From the NCBI GenBank assembly GCA_900540535.1, contig UQGM01000041.1, positions 1 to 22,361 on the forward strand: a DNA stretch of 22,361 nucleotides, written 5' to 3'. Positions 8,686 to 15,337 of this stretch are shown here, piece after piece. This DNA is from an uncultured Oscillospiraceae bacterium. GTDB lineage: Bacteria > Bacillota > Clostridia > Oscillospirales > Acutalibacteraceae. The translations under genes were made by a program, and so were the position numbers. Below the pieces are notes generated by a model. The model was not told where the DNA came from, made no database searches, and saw only the letters and a list, made by a program, of their open reading frames with translations. Position 1 is the first letter of the stretch, and each line of letters opens with the position of its first letter.

Positions 8686-9354
8686 TTACGCTTTCCATAT
8701 ATTTACCTGATCTTTAAGCCAGGCTGTCCACTGGTCAATGCCTTCACCTGTTTTTGCACTTATGGGAATAATCACAGCATTTGGATTACGCTGCAAAATG
8801 TATTCTTTACATGCTTCCATATCAAAATCAAAATACGGCATAACGTCAATTTTATTTATCAGTACCACATCGCAAATTGAAAACATAAGAGGATATTTTA
8901 AGGGTTTGTCATGTCCCTCGGGGACACTGAGTATCATGGCGTTTTTAACGGCGCCCGTATCAAATTCTGCCGGGCAAACAAGATTGCCTACATTTTCGAG
9001 AACAACGAGATCAAGTTCGTCTGTTCCTATCCCCTCAAGTCCCTGACGGGTCATATCTGCGTCCAGATGACACATTCCTCCTGTATGAAGCTGTATTGAT
9101 TCAACTCCCAGCTCTGCAATCTTTTTCGCATCCACATCGGAATCAATATCCGCTTCCATTACTCCTATTCTGAGACTGTCTTTAAGCTGCTCAATTGTTC
9201 TTGTCAAAGTTGTTGTCTTGCCTGATCCCGGAGATGACATAAGGTTCAAAAGAAAAACTTTTCTTTCTTTCAGAGACATCCTGAGCTTATCAGCCTCTTT
9301 ATTGTTGTCGTCAAAAATATTCTGTTTGATTTCCAATATCTTCAACTCTTTCAA
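8686..9354 (-). CDS. hypB: HypB-like nickel-delivery GTPase
   Basis: A 222-aa SIMIBI-class GTPase. The P-loop is SPGSGKTT (41-48). The G-domain metal site is Cys95-His96 (GGMCHLDADM) with Cys127 (NLVCPAEFDTG). The guanine-specificity motif is NKID (167-170). It lacks the histidine-rich or CxxCGC nickel-storage N-terminus of some HypB proteins, so it is the short form. The start codon is TTG with GAGGAGG 7 bases upstream; the next ATG is about 25 codons in and would cut the N-terminal helix. It is the first gene of the operon, transcribed from the promoter at 9410-9438. With HypA encoded two genes downstream but no hydrogenase in sight, the metal client is unknown. Confidence 0.92.
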   Translation of the reverse strand: MKELKILEIKQNIFDDNNKEADKLRMSLKERKVFLLNLMSSPGSGKTTTLTRTIEQLKDSLRIGVMEADIDSDVDAKKIAELGVESIQLHTGGMCHLDADMTRQGLEGIGTDELDLVVLENVGNLVCPAEFDTGAVKNAMILSVPEGHDKPLKYPLMFSICDVVLINKIDVMPYFDFDMEACKEYILQRNPNAVIIPISAKTGEGIDQWTAWLKDQVNIWKA

Positions 9355-9375
9355 ATCTGGTCCTCCTCACCGGTG

Positions 9376-9393
9376 AAACTGGATATACCAATT
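9376..9393. promoter_or_regulatory. Operator-like site 1 (GntR candidate)
   Basis: AAACTGGATATACCAATT lies between the hypB promoter and hypB. It matches the site at 9517-9534 in 15 of 18 positions and contains TGG-N5-CCA dyad symmetry, the type of site bound by GntR/FCD regulators. Binding here would block transcription of the redox operon just after the start point. Confidence 0.65.
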
Positions 9394-9409
9394 ACGTTAT
9401 TTTTTTAAC

Positions 9410-9438
9410 ATATTACCACATATATATTGCTAAGTCAA
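9410..9438 (-). promoter_or_regulatory. Promoter of the six-gene redox operon
   Basis: Minus-strand TTGACT (9433-9438), a 17-base spacer and TAATAT (9410-9415). It is followed by operator-like site 1 and the ribosome binding site of hypB. Confidence 0.8.
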
Positions 9439-9500
9439 CAATTTTCGACTTTTTCGTTTGTTTATTCAATAAAAAAAGTATTATATGTGTAGTTTTTTTA

Positions 9501-9529
9501 TTGACTTTTATTTCAAAAACTGGTATAAC
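9501..9529 (+). promoter_or_regulatory. Promoter of the GntR regulator gene
   Basis: Plus-strand TTGACT (9501-9506), a 17-base spacer and TATAAC (9524-9529). The -10 box is inside operator-like site 2, suggesting autoregulation. A second possible -10, TATAAT at 9596-9601, is closer to the gene but lacks a clear -35. Confidence 0.65.
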
Positions 9530-9534
9530 CAATT
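9517..9534. promoter_or_regulatory. Operator-like site 2 (GntR candidate)
   Basis: AAACTGGTATAACCAATT, with the near-perfect dyad TGGTATAACCA. It is the partner of the site at 9376-9393 and covers the -10 box of the regulator's promoter. Confidence 0.7.
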
Positions 9535-9634
9535 CCAAAAGCAATGTGTTTTTTAATTTCTCTTTAAAGATATAGAACACTGCAATTGAATTTGATATAA
9601 TATATAGAAATAAAAACCGAAGGGATTTATTTAG

Positions 9635-10345
9635 ATGGAATTTCAGAAAATCAGTTCTCCCAGCCTCAAGGAGCTGTTTGTAGAACAATTAGAAGATATG
9701 ATACTTTCAGGTAAACTTAAAGTCGGCGAAAAACTTCCTCCTGAACGTCAGCTTGCCGAGCAAATGCAGGTAAGCCGAGCTGTTGTAAACGGAGGACTTT
9801 CTCAGCTTGAAAAATGCGGATTCATAACCGTTAAGCCTCGCAGTGGAACTTTTGTCGCCGATTACAGAAAAAACGGAAATGTTGATACACTTGTTGCGAT
9901 TATGAAATATCGTGGCGGAAGAATCAGAAATGAAGAAATCCGTTCAATTCTTGAAGTCAGACTTGCACTTGATACCCTGATTACAAAACAGGTTATTGAA
10001 ATTGCCAGCCAAGAAACTATTGAAGAGTTAGAGCGTCAGGTTGAGATAATGAAACAAGGTGAAAGTATAATCAAAGCAGTTGAAGCTGCCTACGCCTTCC
10101 AGCACGAGCTGGCTTTAGCATCCAAAAACACTTTGGTGCCACTAATTTTCCAGTCTTTCCGCAGTACAATCATGGCTATGTGGGAAAGATTCTGCACAAT
10201 TTACGGAACTGAAATACTCTACAGCAACAACAAAAAACTTCTTGAATATATAAAGAAACGTGACACTGACGGAGCAATCAAATGGCTTGAACATTCCATT
10301 AACGAATGTTTAGACGGTTCCATGCAAATTTATTATGAAAATTAA
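9635..10345 (+). CDS. GntR-family transcriptional regulator with FCD effector domain
   Basis: A 236-aa FadR-subfamily regulator. The winged helix-turn-helix spans about 8-75, with the typical GEKLPPERQLAEQMQVSRAV followed by a GTFV wing. A helical FCD ligand-binding domain spans about 100-230. Such regulators normally bind a TGG-N-CCA-type dyad and respond to a carboxylic acid or similar metabolite bound in the FCD domain. It is divergent from the redox operon with a 280-base shared region holding two matching dyads, so it most likely controls that operon and itself. A GAAGGGA ribosome binding site lies about 11 bases before the ATG. The effector is unknown, but it would be a direct clue to the operon's substrate. 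Confidence 0.9.
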   Translation: MEFQKISSPSLKELFVEQLEDMILSGKLKVGEKLPPERQLAEQMQVSRAVVNGGLSQLEKCGFITVKPRSGTFVADYRKNGNVDTLVAIMKYRGGRIRNEEIRSILEVRLALDTLITKQVIEIASQETIEELERQVEIMKQGESIIKAVEAAYAFQHELALASKNTLVPLIFQSFRSTIMAMWERFCTIYGTEILYSNNKKLLEYIKKRDTDGAIKWLEHSINECLDGSMQIYYEN

Positions 10346-10439
10346 ATTTTTCCTTCTATAACTTATTGTTAATCTCACTTTTTATTCTATGAGTTCTTCT
10401 ACCATAATCCAGATTGATAAAGCGGATTGTTTTTTATAT

Positions 10440-10483
10440 AACAACCCCTGGAAAACCTTTAATTTTGTTTTCCGGGGGTTGTT
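10440..10483 (+). terminator. Strong stem-loop after the GntR gene
   Basis: AACAACCCCTGGAAAAC pairs with GTTTTCCGGGGGTTGTT (one G-T wobble). It is GC-rich in an AT-rich region. No T-run follows directly, so termination is likely but not certain. Confidence 0.55.
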
Positions 10484-10799
10484 CACATAATAAAGAAATA
10501 CGACATGTATTTTATACGAGCACTTCCATATATACTATTGAAATATATAAACTCAACCTGTTTTACTACCATCACCTTTTAACACTCATTTTTTTAATAT
10601 TTTCGCACTACATAAGTACAGATAAATCCAATTATATAAAAATTCGATATTAATTTCGATAATCGTAAAAACTTAAATGAAAAGTTATATTCTATAATAA
10701 CTACGTTACGCATAGTGATATACTGTTAAAGATAAAAACGCAATTTTTCATTATATATGGAATATATTAAATGTAATCATTTTGTAACTATAAAAACAG

Positions 10800-10827
10800 T
10801 TGTATTTTTTCCGTTTTATAGTATAAT
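10800..10827 (+). promoter_or_regulatory. Promoter of the O-antigen ligase-like gene
   Basis: TTGTAT (10800-10805), a 16-base spacer and TATAAT (10822-10827). It lies about 50 bases before the TTG start codon. Confidence 0.6.
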
Positions 10828-10878
10828 TATAAAGATTAGAGTGTTTTATGTCTTATCCTATCGAAAGGGGATACATAT

Positions 10879-12219
10879 TTGACCACCAACTATTCTTTCT
10901 TTAAAAATCAAAAACTTCTTATTACATCGGCAGTTGTACTTTTATTGACACCGCTTGTTCCTGAATACATAGCATTGCCGATGACTCTTTTTTTGTTTCC
11001 ATGGTTTAAGTCACAAGCAAAACAAAACAGTTCAAAAGTTTTGCTTGGAAACACCGGAAAAGTAATGTTTTGCTTTATGTCTTATCAACTTGTAACGCTG
11101 TTGTGGGCAAACAATAAGCTATATACGCTTGCTATCAGCATGATGTGGATGGGTACATTTCTTGCTTATCTTATGCTGGCAAACGGTGTTAAAAGTGAAA
11201 AAGTTCTTGACCGTTTTTTATTTTTAGCAGCAGTAAGCGGCGGTACAATGGGTTTAATTGCTGCACTTCAGTCTATCTTATATGGATTGCTTCCGAAAAA
11301 TATCATCACAATTTTTGGTGAAAATATTGCACTTAACGAATTACCAAATCCTTTTTGGAGAATTCTTGACAGACTTGTACTAGGTTTTTTACCAATTCAA
11401 ATCTTACCTTATGAGGATCCATCAAGAGCAACAGCAACTTATAATAATCCTTTAGTTTACGCATCAGTTGCTGTTATGCTGCTTCCCATAGCTCTTTACT
11501 GTGCTTATTCACTGAAAGGCAAACACAGACTTGTATCGATATTTTGCATTATATTGTCTGTTTCCGGAATTATTCTTTCAAAATCACGAGGCCCATGTAT
11601 TGCTTTAATTGTTATCCTTGCTCTTTCTTTCCTTTACGGACTGAAAAAATGGATAGTTTTATGGCTTTGCTGTTCACCGTTTATTATTGTATTTGCAAAC
11701 AGATATCTACGTGATTTCCTTATATCTTTCATTGGAGATAACTCTACTAATACACGTATTAGAATCTGGCAGGCATCATTTGAAATGATAGAGGAAAATT
11801 GGTTCATAGGCTTAGGCACAGGTGTACAAAATATATGGGATGTACTTTATAACCAATATGGTATAAATCAGCCTCATGTGCACAATATCATATTAGAGTT
11901 TATCCTAGAAGGCGGAATCATAGGATTATTACTTTTCATCATATTCTTAGGATTTTTTGTATATGATATGATACGACTTTTTAGATCTTCGCCTAAAGGC
12001 AGATTACTTGCTTCTTCGTTAATTATTGGTGTTGCTGCATTCTGTTTCTGCGGAATGTTTGACTTTGTTTTCATGTCACCCAAACAGCTTCTTTCGTTTA
12101 TGATGGTTCTCGGTCTCTCTCAGGCTGCTTTAAGAATCTCAATAGCTAAGAGAAAAGAAGAAACTGCAACAATTACAACTGAACTAATTGAAGAAAAAGA
12201 AGTTATTATGCAAAGTTAA
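10879..12219 (+). CDS. O-antigen ligase/polymerase-like membrane protein (Wzy/WaaL superfamily)
   Basis: A 446-aa protein with about ten to twelve hydrophobic segments. A large outward loop follows, starting near NTRIRIWQASFEMIEENWFI and containing the conserved GLGTGVQN and PHVHNIILEFILEGG, the hallmark His region of the O-antigen ligase domain. Members polymerise or ligate lipid-linked glycans at the outer face of the membrane. In a Gram-positive cell the likely role is polymerising a surface glycan or attaching it to protein or wall. The start is TTG with AAAGGGG 8 bases upstream. It has its own promoter and terminator and runs opposite to the glycan operon on its right, which already carries a polymerase-like domain, so it may serve a different glycan. 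Confidence 0.85.
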   Translation: MTTNYSFFKNQKLLITSAVVLLLTPLVPEYIALPMTLFLFPWFKSQAKQNSSKVLLGNTGKVMFCFMSYQLVTLLWANNKLYTLAISMMWMGTFLAYLMLANGVKSEKVLDRFLFLAAVSGGTMGLIAALQSILYGLLPKNIITIFGENIALNELPNPFWRILDRLVLGFLPIQILPYEDPSRATATYNNPLVYASVAVMLLPIALYCAYSLKGKHRLVSIFCIILSVSGIILSKSRGPCIALIVILALSFLYGLKKWIVLWLCCSPFIIVFANRYLRDFLISFIGDNSTNTRIRIWQASFEMIEENWFIGLGTGVQNIWDVLYNQYGINQPHVHNIILEFILEGGIIGLLLFIIFLGFFVYDMIRLFRSSPKGRLLASSLIIGVAAFCFCGMFDFVFMSPKQLLSFMMVLGLSQAALRISIAKRKEETATITTELIEEKEVIMQS

Positions 12220-12257
12220 ATTTTATTTGCTGCTTCTAAAATGTTAGATTAATTATT

Positions 12258-12290
12258 AAAAAGAGCGTCTCAATAGAGAGCGCTCTTTTT
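12258..12290 (+). terminator. Terminator of the O-antigen ligase-like gene
   Basis: AAAAAGAGCG and CGCTCTTTTT form a 10-bp stem ending in five T residues, about 40 bases after the stop codon. The loop is 13 bases. Confidence 0.85.
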
Positions 12291-12355
12291 AATTGGTGTC
12301 ATTAGACGTGGAAATACCCACCCAGTTCTACTGGGGGAAATAAAAATGTGGAGAT

Positions 12356-12389
12356 AAAAATATACGGCTCGCTATAAGTGAGCCGTATA
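12356..12389 (-). terminator. Likely terminator of the glycan operon
   Basis: TATACGGCTC and GAGCCGTATA form a perfect 10-bp stem with a 9-base loop. Five T residues follow on the minus strand (complement of 12356-12360). It is the best intrinsic terminator after neuB on that strand, though 200 bases downstream. Confidence 0.65.
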
Positions 12390-12489
12390 AAAATAATAGA
12401 AACCTAAAACAAACTTGAAAAATGATAGGCTAATAACCCGTTTAACGGGTGGATGTGCGTGTGATGTGATTAATATCAGTACCTTTTAT

Positions 12490-12521
12490 AAGGGGGCAAG
12501 CCGGTAATAGTCCCCCTTTTT
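12490..12521 (+). terminator. Plus-strand terminator-like hairpin
   Basis: AAGGGGG and CCCCCTT pair around a 14-base loop, with a run of T residues on the 3' side. No plus-strand protein gene ends here, because the upstream gene already has its own terminator. That suggests a short plus-strand transcript between 12291 and 12521. Confidence 0.55.
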
Positions 12522-12530
12522 AGTGCAGTA

Positions 12531-12558
12531 CAAAACCACCAATAAACTGGTGGTTTTG
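12531..12558. terminator. Stem-loop just after neuB
   Basis: A perfect 11-bp stem (12531-12541 with 12548-12558, loop ATAAAC) about 30 bases after the neuB stop. There is no clear T-tract, so it may protect the mRNA 3' end rather than terminate. Confidence 0.5.
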
Positions 12559-12589
12559 ATAATAAAAATAAATATAGCAAAGTTATTCT

Positions 12590-13660
12590 TTATTCAAACA
12601 TTTCATACTGAAGAATTGTATCATCTTCAATATCAGAAGCAGCTTTACGTCCAATAATAGTATCAATTTTACTTGGAGCAATACCTGTACCAGGACGTTT
12701 ATATGTTAACATTTCTTTTGTTATAACAGTCCCCTTAGGAATATCACCTTTTGCTACAACAGAACGTCTTGCATTAGCTCGCGCTACCATTTCACTTTCA
12801 AGGCATTTAATTTCACCATTACCCCTAATCATATCAATGAACTCAATGCCTTTAAGGATCTCTCTCGCATCATCAGGATCCATAGCATGATAATGATCAT
12901 TTCCTTTGAGTGTTTTATCGAGAGTATAATGTTTTTCGATAACCGTAGCTCCAAGAGTATACGCTGTTTTAATAACATCAAAACCTTCTTTAGGTTTTGT
13001 ATGATCTGAATAGCCAATGACAATATCAGGATATTTTGCTTTAAGGGAAGCAATTTTATTAAGATTTACTTCTGTGTAAGGTGTAGGATACTCTAAAACA
13101 CAATGGAGAAGTGCAAGTGGCTGGTCATTATGCTCTCTGATCGTCTTTACAGCTAACTCGATTTCATCAATATTAGAAGCACCAACTGAAAGAAGAATTG
13201 GCTTTCCCTTCTTAGCCTGATGCTCAATAAAAGGTAGATTTGTAAGGTCTGATGAAGAAACTTTATAGACATTCATCATTTTATCAAGATAATCAGCTGA
13301 TTCAAAATCAAAAGCAGTTGAACAAAACTCAATGCCTAATTCTTCACAGTAATTTGCAAGTTCTTGATATTCAGCCTCTCCAAAAGAATCAAATTTTTGG
13401 AAAAGTTCGTACTGTGATCTTGTTGGTTCTTCTGTAATATCCCAATAATATGGTGACTGCTTTGCTGCAAGTGTACCTGCTTTATATGTTTGGAATTTAA
13501 CAGCATGAATTCCTGCATCACAGGCTTCTTTTATCATAAGTTTAGCTGCTTCCATAGGTGTAATTTTATATTTTGTAGCAATGTCATAATAATTCACACC
13601 AACTTCAGCAATAAGAACAAATTTTCCCTCTTTCATGCTATTTAAAATAATCTGTTCCAT
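12590..13660 (-). CDS. neuB: NeuB-family nonulosonic acid synthase
   Basis: A 356-aa synthase that condenses phosphoenolpyruvate with a six-carbon amino sugar to give a sialic-acid-like nonulosonate. The TIM-barrel motifs are IAEVGVNYYD (17-26), VKFQTY (54-59), GYSDHT (216-221, likely metal ligand His220) and EKHYTL (242-247, His244). A C-terminal SAF/antifreeze-like domain spans about 295-356, introduced by RRS at 298-300. The usual VNHNG is VNYYD here, a variation to note. Whether the product is neuraminic, legionaminic or pseudaminic acid cannot be told from the sequence. The start at 13660 has AAAGGAG 8 bases upstream; the in-frame GTG 6 codons earlier overlaps that site. It is the last gene of the glycan operon, 28 bases after the NeuA-type gene. 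Confidence 0.93.
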   Translation of the reverse strand: MEQIILNSMKEGKFVLIAEVGVNYYDIATKYKITPMEAAKLMIKEACDAGIHAVKFQTYKAGTLAAKQSPYYWDITEEPTRSQYELFQKFDSFGEAEYQELANYCEELGIEFCSTAFDFESADYLDKMMNVYKVSSSDLTNLPFIEHQAKKGKPILLSVGASNIDEIELAVKTIREHNDQPLALLHCVLEYPTPYTEVNLNKIASLKAKYPDIVIGYSDHTKPKEGFDVIKTAYTLGATVIEKHYTLDKTLKGNDHYHAMDPDDAREILKGIEFIDMIRGNGEIKCLESEMVARANARRSVVAKGDIPKGTVITKEMLTYKRPGTGIAPSKIDTIIGRKAASDIEDDTILQYEMFE

Positions 13661-13688
13661 AACAATTACTCCTTTCACAAATAAAAAT

Positions 13689-15317
13689 TTAATCGTCTAC
13701 AATAAGCTTTATTACCCTTTTTACACCATTTGAAAAATCATGCTTTAACATAAGCTGACGCATTTCTTGTCTAAGCAAATCACTTTCTACAAGTAAATCA
13801 AATGTTTTTAATAAAGTTTGATCATTAACATTGGTACCAAGTCCCAAATTGAAAAATCCATTTTCCATTTGCGCAAATGAATGAAGCTGCTCACGTTCAT
13901 TTTGAGCAAGTACAATAGCAGGAACACCTAAACTTGCAAGTTCATATACAGTTCTTCCCTGTGATGTTATTGCTAAATCCGCTTTTTCAATATATTCACT
14001 CACATAATTTGCATTTGATATGACAAATATATTTTTCTCTTCGTTAGTGGAAACGATGTTTGATTGACAATTATACCCTAACCCTAAAATGAAGTTAAAA
14101 CGAATATCCTGATATTTGCTATTTAATAAGCATATCATCTTATATATTCTCTCAGTGAGATTTAACTGATCAGTTCCACCGAAAAATACAAGTACATTTT
14201 TAACTTCTTTTGAAAAAGGTTTTACTTTAGCAATAGAAAATTCATCACGTAAACAAACATATTTTTCTCCGGAATAAACGTTTTTTCGATTTGAATAATC
14301 ATCACTGAGTGGGTTTATTACAACATCAGCCAATGTTGATCCTTCACCAATATCATCTATTGTAACGACACGATCACAATACTGCTTTAAAGTTTTAATA
14401 TACTCGTAAGTAGTGTCAAAACAATTGTTAACAATAATATCAAACTTATTATTAGCTAAATATACAAAAAAATCTTCATCACATGTTATTGTTTTAATAG
14501 GAAAGTTACTTGACTGAATAAGTTCTAATCCTTCAGTACAATTCTCATTTGTAACAAAAACAACATCATGTCCAAATAAATTGTATGCGAGGGTTAAACA
14601 AAATCGAACACGATCAAGTCCTGTTCTAACAGTTCCATCAACCCGCATTATTATTCTTTTTCGTTTTAAAATGCTCTCACATATCAACCAATCGTTGATA
14701 GTATCAATATCAACAGCCTCTTGTACAGGAATTTCATATACAGAAACCTTTTCTCCTATACGGCTATTTTCAGTAACAAACTCTCTTCTACTGATGAAAA
14801 ATGCGCCCGCTTCCAAGTAATTGGGTTCAAGTTGCTGTCTATTAAGTCTTTTTTTATAAAGCGGGAAAAAGCCATTTTCATTTTTAGACCATGAAAGATG
14901 TGGCTGATTTGTTGCACTTATAAAGGTATCATATTCACTTGTGAAAAAAGAATTAATTGCTTCATTTAGTGTATCAGATGTCAAAAGCGGTGAAGTAGGC
15001 TGAAGAGTAATAACAACATCATATTTGATATTGTTTATCTCTTCCATTTTCACAACAGCATCATATATAACAGGATCAAGTGTCACTGCATCTTGGGCAA
15101 GTTTATCGCTTCTTCTAAGGGGATATGCACCATATTTTTTTCCTATAGTAAGAATCTCATCATCATCGCTGCTCACAACGACATCAGTAATGGCAGGACA
15201 ATTGTTTGCATTACATATCGCATAAGCAATCAAAGGTTTACCATGCATCAATCTGACATTTTTTCTTGGTATCCCCTTTGAACCGCCTCTTGCAGGTATA
15301 ACAGCTAAAACGTTCAT
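13689..15317 (-). CDS. neuA: CMP-nonulosonate synthetase fused to a PseG/SpsG-like domain
   Basis: A 542-aa two-domain protein. Residues 1-220 are a cytidylyltransferase of the NeuA/PseF/LegF type, with IPARGGSKGIPRKNV (7-21), QPTSP (106-110) and VDIDTINDW (202-210). It activates the NeuB product with CTP. Residues 221-542 resemble the PseG/SpsG family (UDP-sugar hydrolase with a GT-B-like fold), with FFGGTDQLNLT (378-388) and SQGRTVYELASLGVP (452-466) as the nucleotide-binding part. The N-terminal loop that should carry the catalytic His of PseG (GxGHxxR) reads RTGLDRVR here, with no His nearby, so the hydrolase activity is doubtful. In Bacillus sps-type loci NeuB-, cytidylyltransferase- and SpsG-like genes are separate neighbours, which supports a shared pathway. 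It lies 20 bases after the flippase gene. Confidence 0.88.
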   Translation of the reverse strand: MNVLAVIPARGGSKGIPRKNVRLMHGKPLIAYAICNANNCPAITDVVVSSDDDEILTIGKKYGAYPLRRSDKLAQDAVTLDPVIYDAVVKMEEINNIKYDVVITLQPTSPLLTSDTLNEAINSFFTSEYDTFISATNQPHLSWSKNENGFFPLYKKRLNRQQLEPNYLEAGAFFISRREFVTENSRIGEKVSVYEIPVQEAVDIDTINDWLICESILKRKRIIMRVDGTVRTGLDRVRFCLTLAYNLFGHDVVFVTNENCTEGLELIQSSNFPIKTITCDEDFFVYLANNKFDIIVNNCFDTTYEYIKTLKQYCDRVVTIDDIGEGSTLADVVINPLSDDYSNRKNVYSGEKYVCLRDEFSIAKVKPFSKEVKNVLVFFGGTDQLNLTERIYKMICLLNSKYQDIRFNFILGLGYNCQSNIVSTNEEKNIFVISNANYVSEYIEKADLAITSQGRTVYELASLGVPAIVLAQNEREQLHSFAQMENGFFNLGLGTNVNDQTLLKTFDLLVESDLLRQEMRQLMLKHDFSNGVKRVIKLIVDD

Positions 15318-15337
15318 ACAACACCTTCTTTATTTGT

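Larger units (their letters stand above)
10346..10878. other. AT-rich intergenic region with one strong stem-loop
   Basis: No convincing gene. The main structure is a 17-bp stem (10440-10456 with 10467-10483, one T-G wobble, 10-base loop) that probably ends the regulator transcript, although no clear T-tract follows on either strand. A 79-codon reading frame over this hairpin has no ribosome binding site and a composition unlike protein. The right end holds the promoter of the next gene. Confidence 0.6.
12291..12589. other. Gene-free region packed with stem-loops (possible ncRNA or IS200-like relic)
   Basis: No reading frame was found. Five inverted repeats follow each other: CCCAG/CTGGG (12321-12335), a 10-bp perfect stem (12361-12370 with 12380-12389), ACCCGTTTAACGGGT (12436-12450), AAGGGGG/CCCCCTT followed by T residues on the plus strand (12490-12521), and an 11-bp perfect stem (12531-12541 with 12548-12558). 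Three of them share a related CCxCC-GTT-AACxGG-like look. The order and spacing resemble either a structured RNA closed by a plus-strand terminator or the hairpin-rich ends of an IS200/IS605-type element without its transposase. Confidence 0.5.

Noticed and set aside
8686..9354. Evidence for a NiFe hydrogenase locus because of hypA and hypB
   Set aside because: No hydrogenase large or small subunit, HypC, D, E, F or maturation protease is encoded in the window.
9413..9688. 91-codon minus-strand reading frame upstream of hypB
   Set aside because: It runs through the divergent promoter region and the start of the GntR gene, covering both promoters and operator site 2. It has no ribosome binding site.
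10414..10653. 79-codon plus-strand reading frame after the GntR gene
   Set aside because: It spans a strong stem-loop, has no ribosome binding site and reads as low-complexity AT-rich translation.
12321..12558. CRISPR array suggested by repeated short hairpins
   Set aside because: The stems differ in sequence and length and there are no constant repeats or equal spacers. No cas genes are nearby.
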